Numbered from the stretch's first letter, positions 1 through 7,514 are shown. The stretch is 15,581 bases of DNA from JBHWPB01 sp043424675 (GCA_043424675.1 JBHWPB010000008.1:1-15581); one strand, 5' to 3'. Notes: generated by a model not told the origin, from the sequence alone. Program-made: numbers and translations.

Positions 1-201
1 GATGCGAATTAGCAGCAATGTAAAGGAATTCCACCCCTCTTATCATCAGATGGAGATAATCTATCTCGTTCCCTTAGCGTTAATAAGGTTCGAGTGCGGC
101 GGCTATGACTGCCGAAACTGAGTGGTACCACGAATAAGGAAATTCAAAACTTACTCGTCTCATAAGATACAAGATATCTTTTGAGGCGGGTAAGTTTTTT
201 T
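1..201 (+). promoter_or_regulatory. T-box riboswitch leader (3' part) of the serine operon
   Basis: This is the downstream half of a tRNA-sensing T-box leader. The T-box core lies at 119-132 (TGAGTGGTACCACG), with the tRNA-acceptor-binding bulge TGGTACC at 123-129. The antiterminator pairs 119-122 (TGAG) with 159-162 (CTCA), and 130-138 (ACGAATAAG) with 150-158 (CTTACTCGT, one mismatch). A hairpin at 97-114 (CGGCGG/CTGCCG) sits where Stem III belongs. Smaller hairpins at 53-67 and 72-88 may be Stem II elements. Stem I and the specifier codon must lie left of the window, so the amino acid cannot be read directly. Serine is inferred from the downstream serC-serA-glyA genes. The bulge UGGU would pair with an ACCA end, or with GCCA through a G-U wobble. 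Confidence 0.93.
150..201 (+). terminator. Conditional terminator of the T-box leader
   Basis: CTTACTCGTCTCA (150-162) pairs with TGAGGCGGGTAAG (182-194), including two G-U pairs. The stem continues as AAGATA (164-169) with TATCTT (175-180), and a T run follows at 195-201. Its 5' arm is also the 3' arm of the antiterminator, so the two structures exclude each other. This is the classic switch: uncharged tRNA stabilises the antiterminator, and otherwise transcription stops before serC. Confidence 0.93.
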
Positions 202-239
202 ATATTTAAAATGATTTTTGTCAAAAGGAGGCTTTCATA

Positions 240-1337
240 ATGAGAAAGGTTTGGAATTTTTCAGCAGGTCCGGCTACCTTGCCAGAAGTTGTACTAGATA
301 AAGCAAAGGCAGAGCTGACTTCCTATGAGGATTCAGGGATGTCTGTGATGGAGATGAGCCACCGTTCTACTGATTTCAACGATATCTTAAAAGAAACAGA
401 ACAAAATTTGCGTGACTTACTAAATATCTCGGAAGACTATCATGTTCTTTTTCTGCAAGGCGGAGCAAGTCTCCAGTTTTCTATGGTCCCGATGAACTTA
501 AAAGAAAAAGGACGGGCCGCTTATATCGATACCGGCAACTGGTCTCAAAAAGCTCAAGATGAAGCGAAACGTACAGGGCTAGATATAGACCTTATAGCTT
601 CCAGTGCAGAGCAGAACTATACAGCAATTCCCGATATACCCCAGGATACGCAAACGATTTCTGGATACGATTACGTTCACATCACATCAAACAATACCAT
701 CGAAGGAACGCAATGGGATGAGTTCCCAGACACTGGAAAAACTCCGCTCGTTGCTGATATGAGTTCGGATATTTTATCTCGTCCTTTTGATATCGAGCAA
801 TTTGGTATCGTCTACGCTGGCGCTCAAAAGAATCTCGGGATTGCCGGACTGACGCTTGTCATGATTCGCAAAGATCTTTTGAATAAAAATCCCGACTTAC
901 CTAAAATGTTAAATTATCAAACGCATGCTGCTAAAGGGTCAACCTATAATACACCGCCCACTTTTGCCATCTACATCTCCGGTCTTGTTTTCAAATGGAT
1001 GAAGGAATTAGGCGGTTTAGATAAAATGAAAGAGTTGAATGAAAGGAAAGCTGAGAGACTTTATCGTTATATCGACCGCTCTCCAATTTTTAAGGCACCT
1101 GTTCCGCCACGCTATCGTTCCTGTATGAATGTGCCTTTTGTGACAGGGAATGAAGAGTGGGACCAAGAATTTATCGACTTGTGTGAGCAGCATCAGATTA
1201 AGAATATGAAAGGACATCGTTCAGTGGGCGGCATGCGAGCTTCTATCTATAACGCGATGCCCATGGAAGGAATCGAAGCTTTAATTCAGGTAATGAAAGC
1301 ATTCGAAGAAGAGAAAGGGGCCAGTCAACATGGTTGA
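240..1337 (+). CDS. serC: Phosphoserine aminotransferase SerC
   Basis: SerC is a PLP-dependent class V aminotransferase. It converts 3-phosphohydroxypyruvate plus glutamate to O-phosphoserine plus 2-oxoglutarate in the cytosolic phosphorylated serine pathway. The 365 residues match the normal family length. The N-terminus (WNFSAGPATLP, 5-15) is typical. GGAS (74-77) and Trp101 fit the PLP site, Asp173 is the expected pyridine-nitrogen partner, and Lys197 in AGAQKNLG is the Schiff-base lysine. GHRS (325-328) and GGMRAS (330-335) near the C-terminus carry substrate-binding His/Arg residues. AAGGAGG at 225-231 lies 8 bases before the ATG. It is the first gene after the T-box terminator and overlaps serA by 8 bases, which implies translational coupling. 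Confidence 0.98.
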   Translation: MRKVWNFSAGPATLPEVVLDKAKAELTSYEDSGMSVMEMSHRSTDFNDILKETEQNLRDLLNISEDYHVLFLQGGASLQFSMVPMNLKEKGRAAYIDTGNWSQKAQDEAKRTGLDIDLIASSAEQNYTAIPDIPQDTQTISGYDYVHITSNNTIEGTQWDEFPDTGKTPLVADMSSDILSRPFDIEQFGIVYAGAQKNLGIAGLTLVMIRKDLLNKNPDLPKMLNYQTHAAKGSTYNTPPTFAIYISGLVFKWMKELGGLDKMKELNERKAERLYRYIDRSPIFKAPVPPRYRSCMNVPFVTGNEEWDQEFIDLCEQHQIKNMKGHRSVGGMRASIYNAMPMEGIEALIQVMKAFEEEKGASQHG

Positions 1338-2514
1338 TATTCAAGTCTATAATAAGATTGCAGACGAAGGTTTAGAAATTTTCGCGGATAATAATTACAC
1401 ATTGAATCAAACTGATAATCCTGATGCCGTCATTTTAAGAAGTCAAGATTTACATCATTTGGAAATGCCGGATAATCTCTTAGGGGTAGCACGAGCGGGG
1501 GCGGGAGTCAATAATATCCCGGTAGAAGAGTGTTCTGAAAAGGGCGTGGTCGTTTTCAACACACCTGGAGCGAATGCCAATGCCGTCGGCGAACTGGTCA
1601 TTTCTTCCCTCATTATGTCTGTCCGTCATATGATTTCGGCGAATCGCTGGGTAGAAGGACTAAGGGGGAACGGCGAGTCCTTTGCCCAGCAAGTCGAAGC
1701 AGGCAAAAAGAAATTCAAAGGAACGGAAATAAAAAGGAAAACTCTAGGTGTCATCGGGCTGGGATCTGTCGGCCACTTGGTCGCCAATGCGGCCATCGAT
1801 CTGGGCATGAAAATTGTGGGCTACGATCCCTATATTAAAAAAGACGCCCTCGATAAATTGAACTATCATATTGAAAGAACAGAAGACATTACAGAACTTT
1901 ATCAAAAAGCGGATTTTATTACCATCCATGTTCCAGCAGTTGACGAAAACCATCATTTAGTGGGCGAAGAGGCACTCACACAGATGAAAGATAACGTTGT
2001 TCTGGTCAATTTCTCGCGTGACACTTTAGTGAACGAAGAGGCTGTCATCAAAGCCTTAGATGATAATAAAGTCGCCACCTATGTCACTGATTTTCCAAAC
2101 GAGAATTTAGCGAAGCGAAAGGACTGTATCGTCTTCCCGCATCTCGGTGCGTCGACACTTGAAGCAGAAAAAACATGTGCCATGATGGCAGCTGAACAAC
2201 TGACAGAGTTTCTAGAACTCGGTGTCATCAAAAACTCGGTAAACTTTCCTGACGTCGAGATGTCGATGGAGGCGCCTACGCGCTTTGCCATTGTCAACCG
2301 CAATGTTCCCAATATGATTACGCTCTTAGTCAATGAAATCGGAAGCTATGAAATAAATATCGAGCGTTTTATCAACAAATCTCGCGGCGATTATGCATAC
2401 ACTTTAATAGATATAGATGAAGAAGACCCGGAGGTATTAACTGCCTTGCAACAAGCGATAGATGCAGAAGAAAATATCTTGAGCGCCCGTCTTATCAAAA
2501 ACCCTAAATCTTAG
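1330..2514 (+). CDS. serA: D-3-phosphoglycerate dehydrogenase SerA (short, ACT-domain form)
   Basis: SerA oxidises 3-phosphoglycerate to 3-phosphohydroxypyruvate with NAD+, the committed step of serine synthesis. The order is an N-terminal substrate domain, then a Rossmann domain with GLGSVG at 143-148 and an acidic Asp166 at the end of the next strand, which favours NAD. A catalytic-region Arg230 (NFSR) and His271 (FPHLGAST) follow. The tail of roughly 320-394 looks like one ACT domain, the usual serine-feedback module. At 394 residues it is the short type, without the extra intervening domain of long SerA proteins. The usual 'EP' glutamate segment reads DFPNENL (254-260), so Glu258 is the likely catalytic acid. 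The ATG lies inside the end of serC, with AAAGGGG at 1314-1320. Confidence 0.97.
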   Translation: MVDIQVYNKIADEGLEIFADNNYTLNQTDNPDAVILRSQDLHHLEMPDNLLGVARAGAGVNNIPVEECSEKGVVVFNTPGANANAVGELVISSLIMSVRHMISANRWVEGLRGNGESFAQQVEAGKKKFKGTEIKRKTLGVIGLGSVGHLVANAAIDLGMKIVGYDPYIKKDALDKLNYHIERTEDITELYQKADFITIHVPAVDENHHLVGEEALTQMKDNVVLVNFSRDTLVNEEAVIKALDDNKVATYVTDFPNENLAKRKDCIVFPHLGASTLEAEKTCAMMAAEQLTEFLELGVIKNSVNFPDVEMSMEAPTRFAIVNRNVPNMITLLVNEIGSYEINIERFINKSRGDYAYTLIDIDEEDPEVLTALQQAIDAEENILSARLIKNPKS

Positions 2515-2533
2515 ATATTTCAAGGAGGAAACA

Positions 2534-3769
2534 ATGGTCGATATTCAACCTTTTCAAGCGGTCAGACCGCCAGCTGAGTTAGCAGAAAAAGTCGCCAGTC
2601 TCCCTTATGATGTTGTTGATCGCCAAGAAGCCGCAGACTTAGTAAAAAATAATCCTTATTCTTATTTACATATTGACCGCAGCGAAATTGATTTACCCGA
2701 TGAAAGCGATCCTTACGATGAAAAGGTCTATCAAAAAGCTCATGAAAACTTTCAAGACTTCCAAGAAAAGGGCTGGCTGAAAAAAGAAGAAGCTCCTTAT
2801 TTTTATATCTATGAGCTCACCTACAGAGAAGAGAGCCAGACCGGGTTAGTCGTCACCGCAAGTGTAGAAGAATATTTAGAAAACACGATTAAAAAGCATG
2901 AGTTCACCCGACACGATAAAGAAACGGATCGGATCAATCATATGGACGCGACGGATGCTAATACCAGTCCCGTCTTTCTCACCTACCGCGATGAAAAAAG
3001 GATCAGTGACATCATCGAAGACTGGAAAGAGACACACCATCCTGTTTATGATTTTGAAAGTTATTATGAGACAGGACATCGCATCTGGATCATCGATGAC
3101 GCGGAAATGAACCAAAGCCTGCAAGCACTGTTTGAAGAACATGTCCCTGCTCTCTACATCGCAGATGGTCATCATCGGACAGCGAGTGCTGCTAAAATTG
3201 CCCAACAGAGAAAAGCAGAGGGGAGACTGAGCGAACAAGGAAATTACTTTTTGAGTGTCTTATTTCCAGCCAGTCATTTAACGATATACGATTACAATCG
3301 TCTTGTTCACTCACAGCCTGAAGCAGATTTTATCGAGAAACTTGCAGAGGACTTTGAGGTTAAGAAAGTCGATAGAAATAAAAGAAAGCCACAAAGAAAA
3401 CATGTTTTATCTTTATATTACAACAAACAATGGTATGAGTTGAAGGTTAAACCTGATATCCTTACTGACGATCTGGTTGACGATCTCGATGCTTCTCTTG
3501 TTCAAGACTATATTTTCGAAAAAAATTTTGGCATCGAAAACCCTCGGGTGGATGAGAGACTTCAGTTTGTTGGAGGAATTAAAGGTTTGGATGTGTTAGA
3601 AGAAGCGGTAGATAGAGGAGAAGCTGGCTTTGCTCTTGCCCTTTATCCCACTGTCATGGAAGACTTGTTAGAAGTTGCCGATTTAAATAGAACCATGCCG
3701 CCAAAATCGACGTGGTTTGAACCGAAATTATTGAGTGGATTATTTATTCACGAGCTTGATTCAACGTAG
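2534..3769 (+). CDS. DUF1015 family protein, serine-operon member of unknown function
   Basis: This 411-residue protein belongs to the DUF1015 family (COG4198), which I recognise but which has no function established to my knowledge. Family hallmarks are the N-terminus IQPFQAVRP (4-12), KHEFTRHDKETDR (121-133), ADGHHRTASAAK (210-221) and the C-terminal MPPKSTWFEPKLLSG (388-402). These are rich in charged and His/Arg residues, suggesting an enzyme that binds phosphate or a nucleotide. No signal peptide or membrane segment is seen, so it should be cytosolic. AAGGAGG (2522-2528) is placed 5 bases before the ATG. It lies 19 bases after serA and 24 bases before glyA, so it should be made with the serine enzymes. 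A role in O-phosphoserine metabolism is inference from position only. Confidence 0.92.
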   Translation: MVDIQPFQAVRPPAELAEKVASLPYDVVDRQEAADLVKNNPYSYLHIDRSEIDLPDESDPYDEKVYQKAHENFQDFQEKGWLKKEEAPYFYIYELTYREESQTGLVVTASVEEYLENTIKKHEFTRHDKETDRINHMDATDANTSPVFLTYRDEKRISDIIEDWKETHHPVYDFESYYETGHRIWIIDDAEMNQSLQALFEEHVPALYIADGHHRTASAAKIAQQRKAEGRLSEQGNYFLSVLFPASHLTIYDYNRLVHSQPEADFIEKLAEDFEVKKVDRNKRKPQRKHVLSLYYNKQWYELKVKPDILTDDLVDDLDASLVQDYIFEKNFGIENPRVDERLQFVGGIKGLDVLEEAVDRGEAGFALALYPTVMEDLLEVADLNRTMPPKSTWFEPKLLSGLFIHELDST

Positions 3770-3779
3770 AATAGAATGC

Positions 3780-3787
3780 AGGAGGAG
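3780..3787 (+). promoter_or_regulatory. Ribosome binding site that fixes the glyA start
   Basis: AGGAGGAG lies 6 bases before the ATG at 3794. An in-frame ATG at 3776 would place this Shine-Dalgarno sequence inside the coding region and has no comparable site of its own, so 3794 is the better start. Confidence 0.85.
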
Positions 3788-3793
3788 CAGGTT

Positions 3794-5014
3794 ATGAAAA
3801 AAGATTCATTGGTTTTTGATGCTATCGCAAAGGAGAAAAAGAGACAAGAAGAGGGGATTGAGTTAATTGCTTCAGAAAATTTCGTGTCAGACGGGGTTTT
3901 AGAAGCGCAAGGCAGTGTCTTGACCAACAAGTACGCCGAAGGATACCCAGGCCGACGGTATTATGGTGGCTGCGAATTCGTCGATATTATTGAACAAGAA
4001 GCTATCGACCGTGCGAAAGAGCTCTTTGGAGCCGAGTTTGCTAACGTACAGCCCCATTCTGGTTCAAATGCCAACATGGCAGTGTACAGAGCCTTATTGC
4101 AACCAGAGAATAAAGTATTGGGTATGAACTTGGATCATGGCGGCCATTTGACACACGGATCTCCTGTCAACTTCAGCGGTCAGTCCTATGATATGTATGC
4201 GTACGGAGTAGACGAAGAAACTGAGCAGATCGACTATGATGAGCTGGAGAGAATCGCTCGCGACGTTCAGCCGGATATGCTTATTGCAGGTGCAACTGCC
4301 TATTCTCGTAAGATCGATTTTGAAAGAATCGGGAAAATCGCAAAAGATGTCGGTGCTTATTATCTGGTCGACATGGCTCATATTGCAGGACTGGTAGCAG
4401 CAGGTCTGCATCAAAACCCTGTTCCTTATGCCGATGTTGTGACGACGACCACTCATAAAACTTTACGAGGACCGCGCGGCGGGATAATCATGGGGAAAGA
4501 AGAATTCCGCAAGAAGATAAATAGTGCTATCTTCCCAGGTATCCAAGGCGGCCCTCTCGAGCATGTCATTGCAGGAAAGGCTGTGGCTCTCTTTGAAGCA
4601 AGTCAACCTGAATTCAAAGAATACGCGGCGCAAGTTATCAAAAATGCACAAGCTATGGCGAAAGTTTTTATGGAGCATGACATCAACGTTGTAGCAGGGG
4701 GAACAGACAATCACATGTTTCTGCTTGATGTCCGTCCTCTAGGTGTGAAAGGGAACGAAGCGCAAGATCGTCTGGAGGAAGTAGCCATTACTGTCAATAA
4801 AAATACTGTCCCAAATGATCCCGAAAAACCGACGGTCACCAGTGGCTTACGTATCGGAACCCCAGCTATCACCACACGCGGTCTGAAAGAGGAAGAAGCT
4901 GAAGAGATCGCTCATCTCATCATAGAAGCGTTAAGGGCAGAGGATAATGAGCTTCCTGATATTAAAAAGCGTGTTCAAAATCTTGTGAAAGACAAACCTC
5001 TCTTTGCGTGGTAA
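3794..5014 (+). CDS. glyA: Serine hydroxymethyltransferase GlyA
   Basis: GlyA interconverts serine plus tetrahydrofolate with glycine plus 5,10-methylene-tetrahydrofolate, the main source of one-carbon units. The product has 406 residues from the chosen start, close to the usual 410-417. Visible signatures are ELIASENFVS near the N-terminus, NKYAEGYPGRRYYGG (45-59), QPHSGSNAN (86-94) and LVDMAHIAGL (191-200, Asp193 and His196 at the PLP ring). VTTTTHKTLRGPRGG (216-230) contains the Schiff-base Lys222. It ends with the typical FAW. Being under serine T-box control with serC and serA means glycine and one-carbon production rises together with serine synthesis when serine runs low. Confidence 0.98.
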   Translation: MKKDSLVFDAIAKEKKRQEEGIELIASENFVSDGVLEAQGSVLTNKYAEGYPGRRYYGGCEFVDIIEQEAIDRAKELFGAEFANVQPHSGSNANMAVYRALLQPENKVLGMNLDHGGHLTHGSPVNFSGQSYDMYAYGVDEETEQIDYDELERIARDVQPDMLIAGATAYSRKIDFERIGKIAKDVGAYYLVDMAHIAGLVAAGLHQNPVPYADVVTTTTHKTLRGPRGGIIMGKEEFRKKINSAIFPGIQGGPLEHVIAGKAVALFEASQPEFKEYAAQVIKNAQAMAKVFMEHDINVVAGGTDNHMFLLDVRPLGVKGNEAQDRLEEVAITVNKNTVPNDPEKPTVTSGLRIGTPAITTRGLKEEEAEEIAHLIIEALRAEDNELPDIKKRVQNLVKDKPLFAW

Positions 5015-5050
5015 AGTAGAGAGAGACCATCCAAGAAAGGAAAGAGTAAT

Positions 5051-5671
5051 TTGAGTATTCATTTAACAGATTTTTTAGCGAAGTTAAGCGACAGTCAAGA
5101 TGTAACAGGCGGAGGAAGCGCTGCTGCTTTGATAGGCAGTATGGCCGCCTCACTTGCCTTGAAAGTGTTAAACAATGAAAAAAGAAGAGAGAGTCAGGAA
5201 GAAAACCTTCCAGAAATCAATCAGAAGGCCATAGAATTAGAAGAGATGGTCCAACAGTTAGAAGGTTTAAGTCAAGAAGATCCCAAAGCTTTGCAACCTT
5301 TAATCGATGCTTACAAACTCCCAAAAGAATCTGCTCAGGAAGAAGAATATCGAAAAAACGCTATTCAGAACGGGATCGAAGAAGCAGCTGGTCCTCAAGT
5401 AGAACTCCTTGAGACCATCGTCAACTTATCAGAGATTCACTTGTTCATCATCGAACTGCAGCCACAAGGTGCTATCGTGACTAATCTTGCAGAATCTATT
5501 CTTTTTGCAAAGTCTTCTTTACAGGTGGCGCATATTGGAGCGCGCACGAATTATGATTTACTAGCAGACGCTGATAAGCGCCAAGAAAGAGTGGACTATG
5601 TCGACACATTACTCTCTACAGGAAAAAAACAGCTCAATCGTCTTTATGAACGTGTCGTTGAAGTGCTATAA
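5051..5671 (+). CDS. Cyclodeaminase/cyclohydrolase family protein (probable methenyl-THF cyclohydrolase)
   Basis: This 206-residue protein matches the formiminotransferase-cyclodeaminase C-terminal family, whose stand-alone members include FchA-type 5,10-methenyl-tetrahydrofolate cyclohydrolases. The N-terminal pattern TGGGSAAALIGSMAASLALKV (19-39) is the family hallmark, and the rest is mostly helical with many Glu/Lys residues, as expected. The start is TTG, with AAAGGAAAG at 5036-5044 upstream and no better ATG. It lies 36 bases after glyA and is the last gene before the operon terminator. GlyA makes methylene-THF, so interconversion of methenyl-THF and 10-formyl-THF here is a sensible inference. 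A cyclodeaminase acting on formimino-THF is the alternative, and the sequence does not separate the two. No histidine-degradation genes are adjacent. Confidence 0.85.
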   Translation: MSIHLTDFLAKLSDSQDVTGGGSAAALIGSMAASLALKVLNNEKRRESQEENLPEINQKAIELEEMVQQLEGLSQEDPKALQPLIDAYKLPKESAQEEEYRKNAIQNGIEEAAGPQVELLETIVNLSEIHLFIIELQPQGAIVTNLAESILFAKSSLQVAHIGARTNYDLLADADKRQERVDYVDTLLSTGKKQLNRLYERVVEVL

Positions 5672-5685
5672 ATGAGTGACGGCTA

Positions 5686-5717
5686 AAACAAGTGAGTGAA
5701 TCTTACTTGTTTTTTTG
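5686..5717 (+). terminator. Intrinsic terminator of the serine operon
   Basis: AAACAAGTGA pairs with TTACTTGTTT (about 10 base pairs with one G-U) around a 7-base loop, followed by a run of T. It sits 15 bases after the cyclohydrolase stop codon and ends the serC to cyclohydrolase unit. Confidence 0.87.
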
Positions 5718-5751
5718 TTATCTTCTAATATTTCTATCTCGAATTATTATT

Positions 5752-5780
5752 TTAACAATAAACAAGAAGTTTGATATAGT
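5752..5780 (+). promoter_or_regulatory. Sigma-A-type promoter of the aldo/keto reductase pair
   Basis: The -35 box is TTAACA (5752-5757) and the -10 box is TATAGT (5775-5780), with exactly 17 bases between. Each box differs from consensus at one position. It is followed by a short leader and AGGAGG at 5805-5810. I found no second promoter before the downstream paralogue. Confidence 0.75.
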
Positions 5781-5816
5781 AAGTCAAAAGAAAGAACCAT
5801 ACCTAGGAGGAAGAGA

Positions 5817-6623
5817 ATGAAAGAAGTAAAAACAAATAGTGGGATAAGTATTCCTATAGTGGGAAGCGGTACGAATACTTTTGGAAAAGTAGACAATGAC
5901 TATCAGGGAGAATTAACAGGGAGTACCAAAGAGATGGAATGGGCCATTGAAAGTGGTTACCGTCATTTTGATGCGGCTCAAAATTACCGCAATGAAGAAA
6001 TTATTGGCCGAGCACTTTATAATTCAGATCTGGAACGAGAGGCATTCTTCATCACAACAAAACTCAAGAAAGCTCCAGATTATCTAGGAAAAGGCTGGAT
6101 GGAACAGCAGATAGAAGAAAGCTTGTATAATTTCCGAACAGAATATATCGATCTTTTCCTCATCCACGCTCCTTTTGACAAGAGAGAAGACAATATTGAA
6201 GCATGGAAGGCTTTAGAAGGATATCTCGAAGAGGGAATATTTAAAGCGATCGGGGTCTCCAACTTTGAAAGAGAAGATCTAGATCTTATTTTAGACAAGG
6301 CAACAGTTCCTCCTGCTGTCAACCAGATTGAATCTCATGTTGGGAAGTGGAACGAGGACTTAATCGACTATCATAAAAATAATGATATTTTAACAACGGC
6401 CTGGTCGCCTCTAGCAGGGATGGAAGGAGAAGCACAAGCAACACTGGAAGAGATCGGCCGTTCCTACGATAAAAGTGCGGCGCAAGTTGTTCTGCGCTAT
6501 CAGGTCGAACGCGATGTCATTGTCATCCCAAAATCTCACAATAAAGAACACCAAGCGGAAAGTCTGGATATCTTTGATTTTGAACTCTCAGAAACAGACA
6601 AAGAAAAAATAAGAGCTTTATAA
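5817..6623 (+). CDS. Aldo/keto reductase, first paralogue
   Basis: This is an NAD(P)H-dependent aldo/keto reductase with a TIM-barrel fold that reduces aldehydes or ketones to alcohols; its natural substrate cannot be told. The catalytic tetrad is visible as Asp52 and Tyr57 (in FDAAQNY), Lys82 (TKLK) and His117 (LIHAP). Cofactor segments AIGVSNF (144-150), NQIESH (169-174) and IPKS (237-240) are present. The residue six after the IPKS lysine, normally an NADPH-binding Arg, is His245. It has 268 residues and stops right after the last helix, without the longer C-terminal tail of many relatives, so that substrate loop is short or absent. Ala118 replaces the usual Trp in 'IHWP'. AGGAGG (5805-5810) precedes the ATG by 6 bases. 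Confidence 0.95.
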   Translation: MKEVKTNSGISIPIVGSGTNTFGKVDNDYQGELTGSTKEMEWAIESGYRHFDAAQNYRNEEIIGRALYNSDLEREAFFITTKLKKAPDYLGKGWMEQQIEESLYNFRTEYIDLFLIHAPFDKREDNIEAWKALEGYLEEGIFKAIGVSNFEREDLDLILDKATVPPAVNQIESHVGKWNEDLIDYHKNNDILTTAWSPLAGMEGEAQATLEEIGRSYDKSAAQVVLRYQVERDVIVIPKSHNKEHQAESLDIFDFELSETDKEKIRAL

Positions 6624-6691
6624 ACAAAAGAATAGAGAAAAAAGGCAAATACAGTACGTTAAGAGGGAGTAAAAAATAAGGAGGACCAAAG

Positions 6692-7498
6692 ATGAAAGAA
6701 GTTAAGACAAATAATGGGATAAGTATTCCTATAGTGGGTTCGGGTACAAACACATTTGGAAAAAAAGGAAATTCCTACAATGGGGATTTGGATGGAGATA
6801 CGAAAGAGATGGCATGGGCCATTGAAAATGGCTACCGACATTTTGACTCTGCTCAAATCTACCATAATGAAGAAATAGTAGGAAATGCTCTTGCTGAATC
6901 AAATCTTCCACGCAGTGACTTTTTTCTGGTCACAAAGCTGAATACTTATGAAGGCTTTCAAGGAAGAGATTGGGCTGAAAAAGAAATAGAGAAAAGTTTG
7001 GAGAAACTTCAAACAGATTATATCGATCTCTTGCTCATCCATTTTCCATGGGATAATGAAAAAGAAATAGTAGAAGCTTGGCAGGTTTTAGAAGACTATT
7101 ATAGACAAGGAACGTTCAAAGCAATCGGCGTTTCCAATTTCGAAAAAGAGCATCTCGATCTTATTTTAGAAAATAGTGATGTGGTACCTGCTGTCAATCA
7201 GATTGAATCACACGTGGGCAAATGGAACGACGAGCTGATCGAATACAATAGAAAGAATAATATCCTGACAACAGCTTGGTCACCTTTAGCTGGAATTGAG
7301 GGAAGCAAACTGGAGGTACTAGAAGAAATCGGTAAGCCCTACGATAAAAGTGCAGCACAAGTGGTTCTGCGTTATCAAGTGGAGCGGGATGTCATTGTCA
7401 TACCAAAATCCCATGACAAAGAACACCAAGCGGAAAGTCTGGATATTTTTGACTTTGAATTGTCTCAACAAGAGAGAGAACAAATCCAATCCCTATAA
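6692..7498 (+). CDS. Aldo/keto reductase, second paralogue
   Basis: This tandem copy of the preceding reductase has the same length and the same catalytic tetrad: Asp52, Tyr57, Lys82 and His117. It also has IPKSHDKEH (237-245), with His245 in place of the common NADPH-binding Arg. Differences cluster in the middle of the barrel around the substrate pocket. LIHFPW (115-120) replaces LIHAPF, and residues 83-140 share little, so a different substrate range is likely (inference). AAGGAGG (6678-6684) lies 7 bases before the ATG. The 68-base gap from the first copy has no terminator or clear promoter, so both should be read from the promoter at 5752-5780. Confidence 0.95.
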   Translation: MKEVKTNNGISIPIVGSGTNTFGKKGNSYNGDLDGDTKEMAWAIENGYRHFDSAQIYHNEEIVGNALAESNLPRSDFFLVTKLNTYEGFQGRDWAEKEIEKSLEKLQTDYIDLLLIHFPWDNEKEIVEAWQVLEDYYRQGTFKAIGVSNFEKEHLDLILENSDVVPAVNQIESHVGKWNDELIEYNRKNNILTTAWSPLAGIEGSKLEVLEEIGKPYDKSAAQVVLRYQVERDVIVIPKSHDKEHQAESLDIFDFELSQQEREQIQSL

Positions 7499-7514
7499 TA
7501 AAAAGCTTTTATTC

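Larger units (their letters stand above)
5817..7498 (+). repeat. Tandem gene duplication (two aldo/keto reductases)
   Basis: The two 268-residue proteins align without any gap, at a constant offset of 875 bases. By hand count 181 of 268 residues match (about 68%). Identity is uneven: residues 1-20, 141-150, 191-200 and 219-258 are nearly identical, while about 71-140 are strongly diverged. Identical DNA runs include about 24 bases at 5840-5863 versus 6715-6738, and 29 bases at 6543-6571 versus 7418-7446. Confidence 0.95.

Noticed and set aside
1330..2548. serA and the DUF1015 gene both begin with the same five residues (MVDIQ) and nearly the same 15 bases
   Set aside because: Similarity stops at once after this, and the DUF1015 start (IQPF) is typical of its own family. 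Chance is the simplest explanation.
2876..3238. A 120-codon minus strand frame inside the DUF1015 gene
   Set aside because: It lies entirely within a well-supported gene, has no ribosome binding site, and its composition looks like a reverse-strand shadow. The same holds for the other minus strand frames in the window.
3776..3793. Upstream in-frame ATG for glyA
   Set aside because: It would place the AGGAGGAG ribosome binding site inside the coding sequence, so the ATG at 3794 is preferred.
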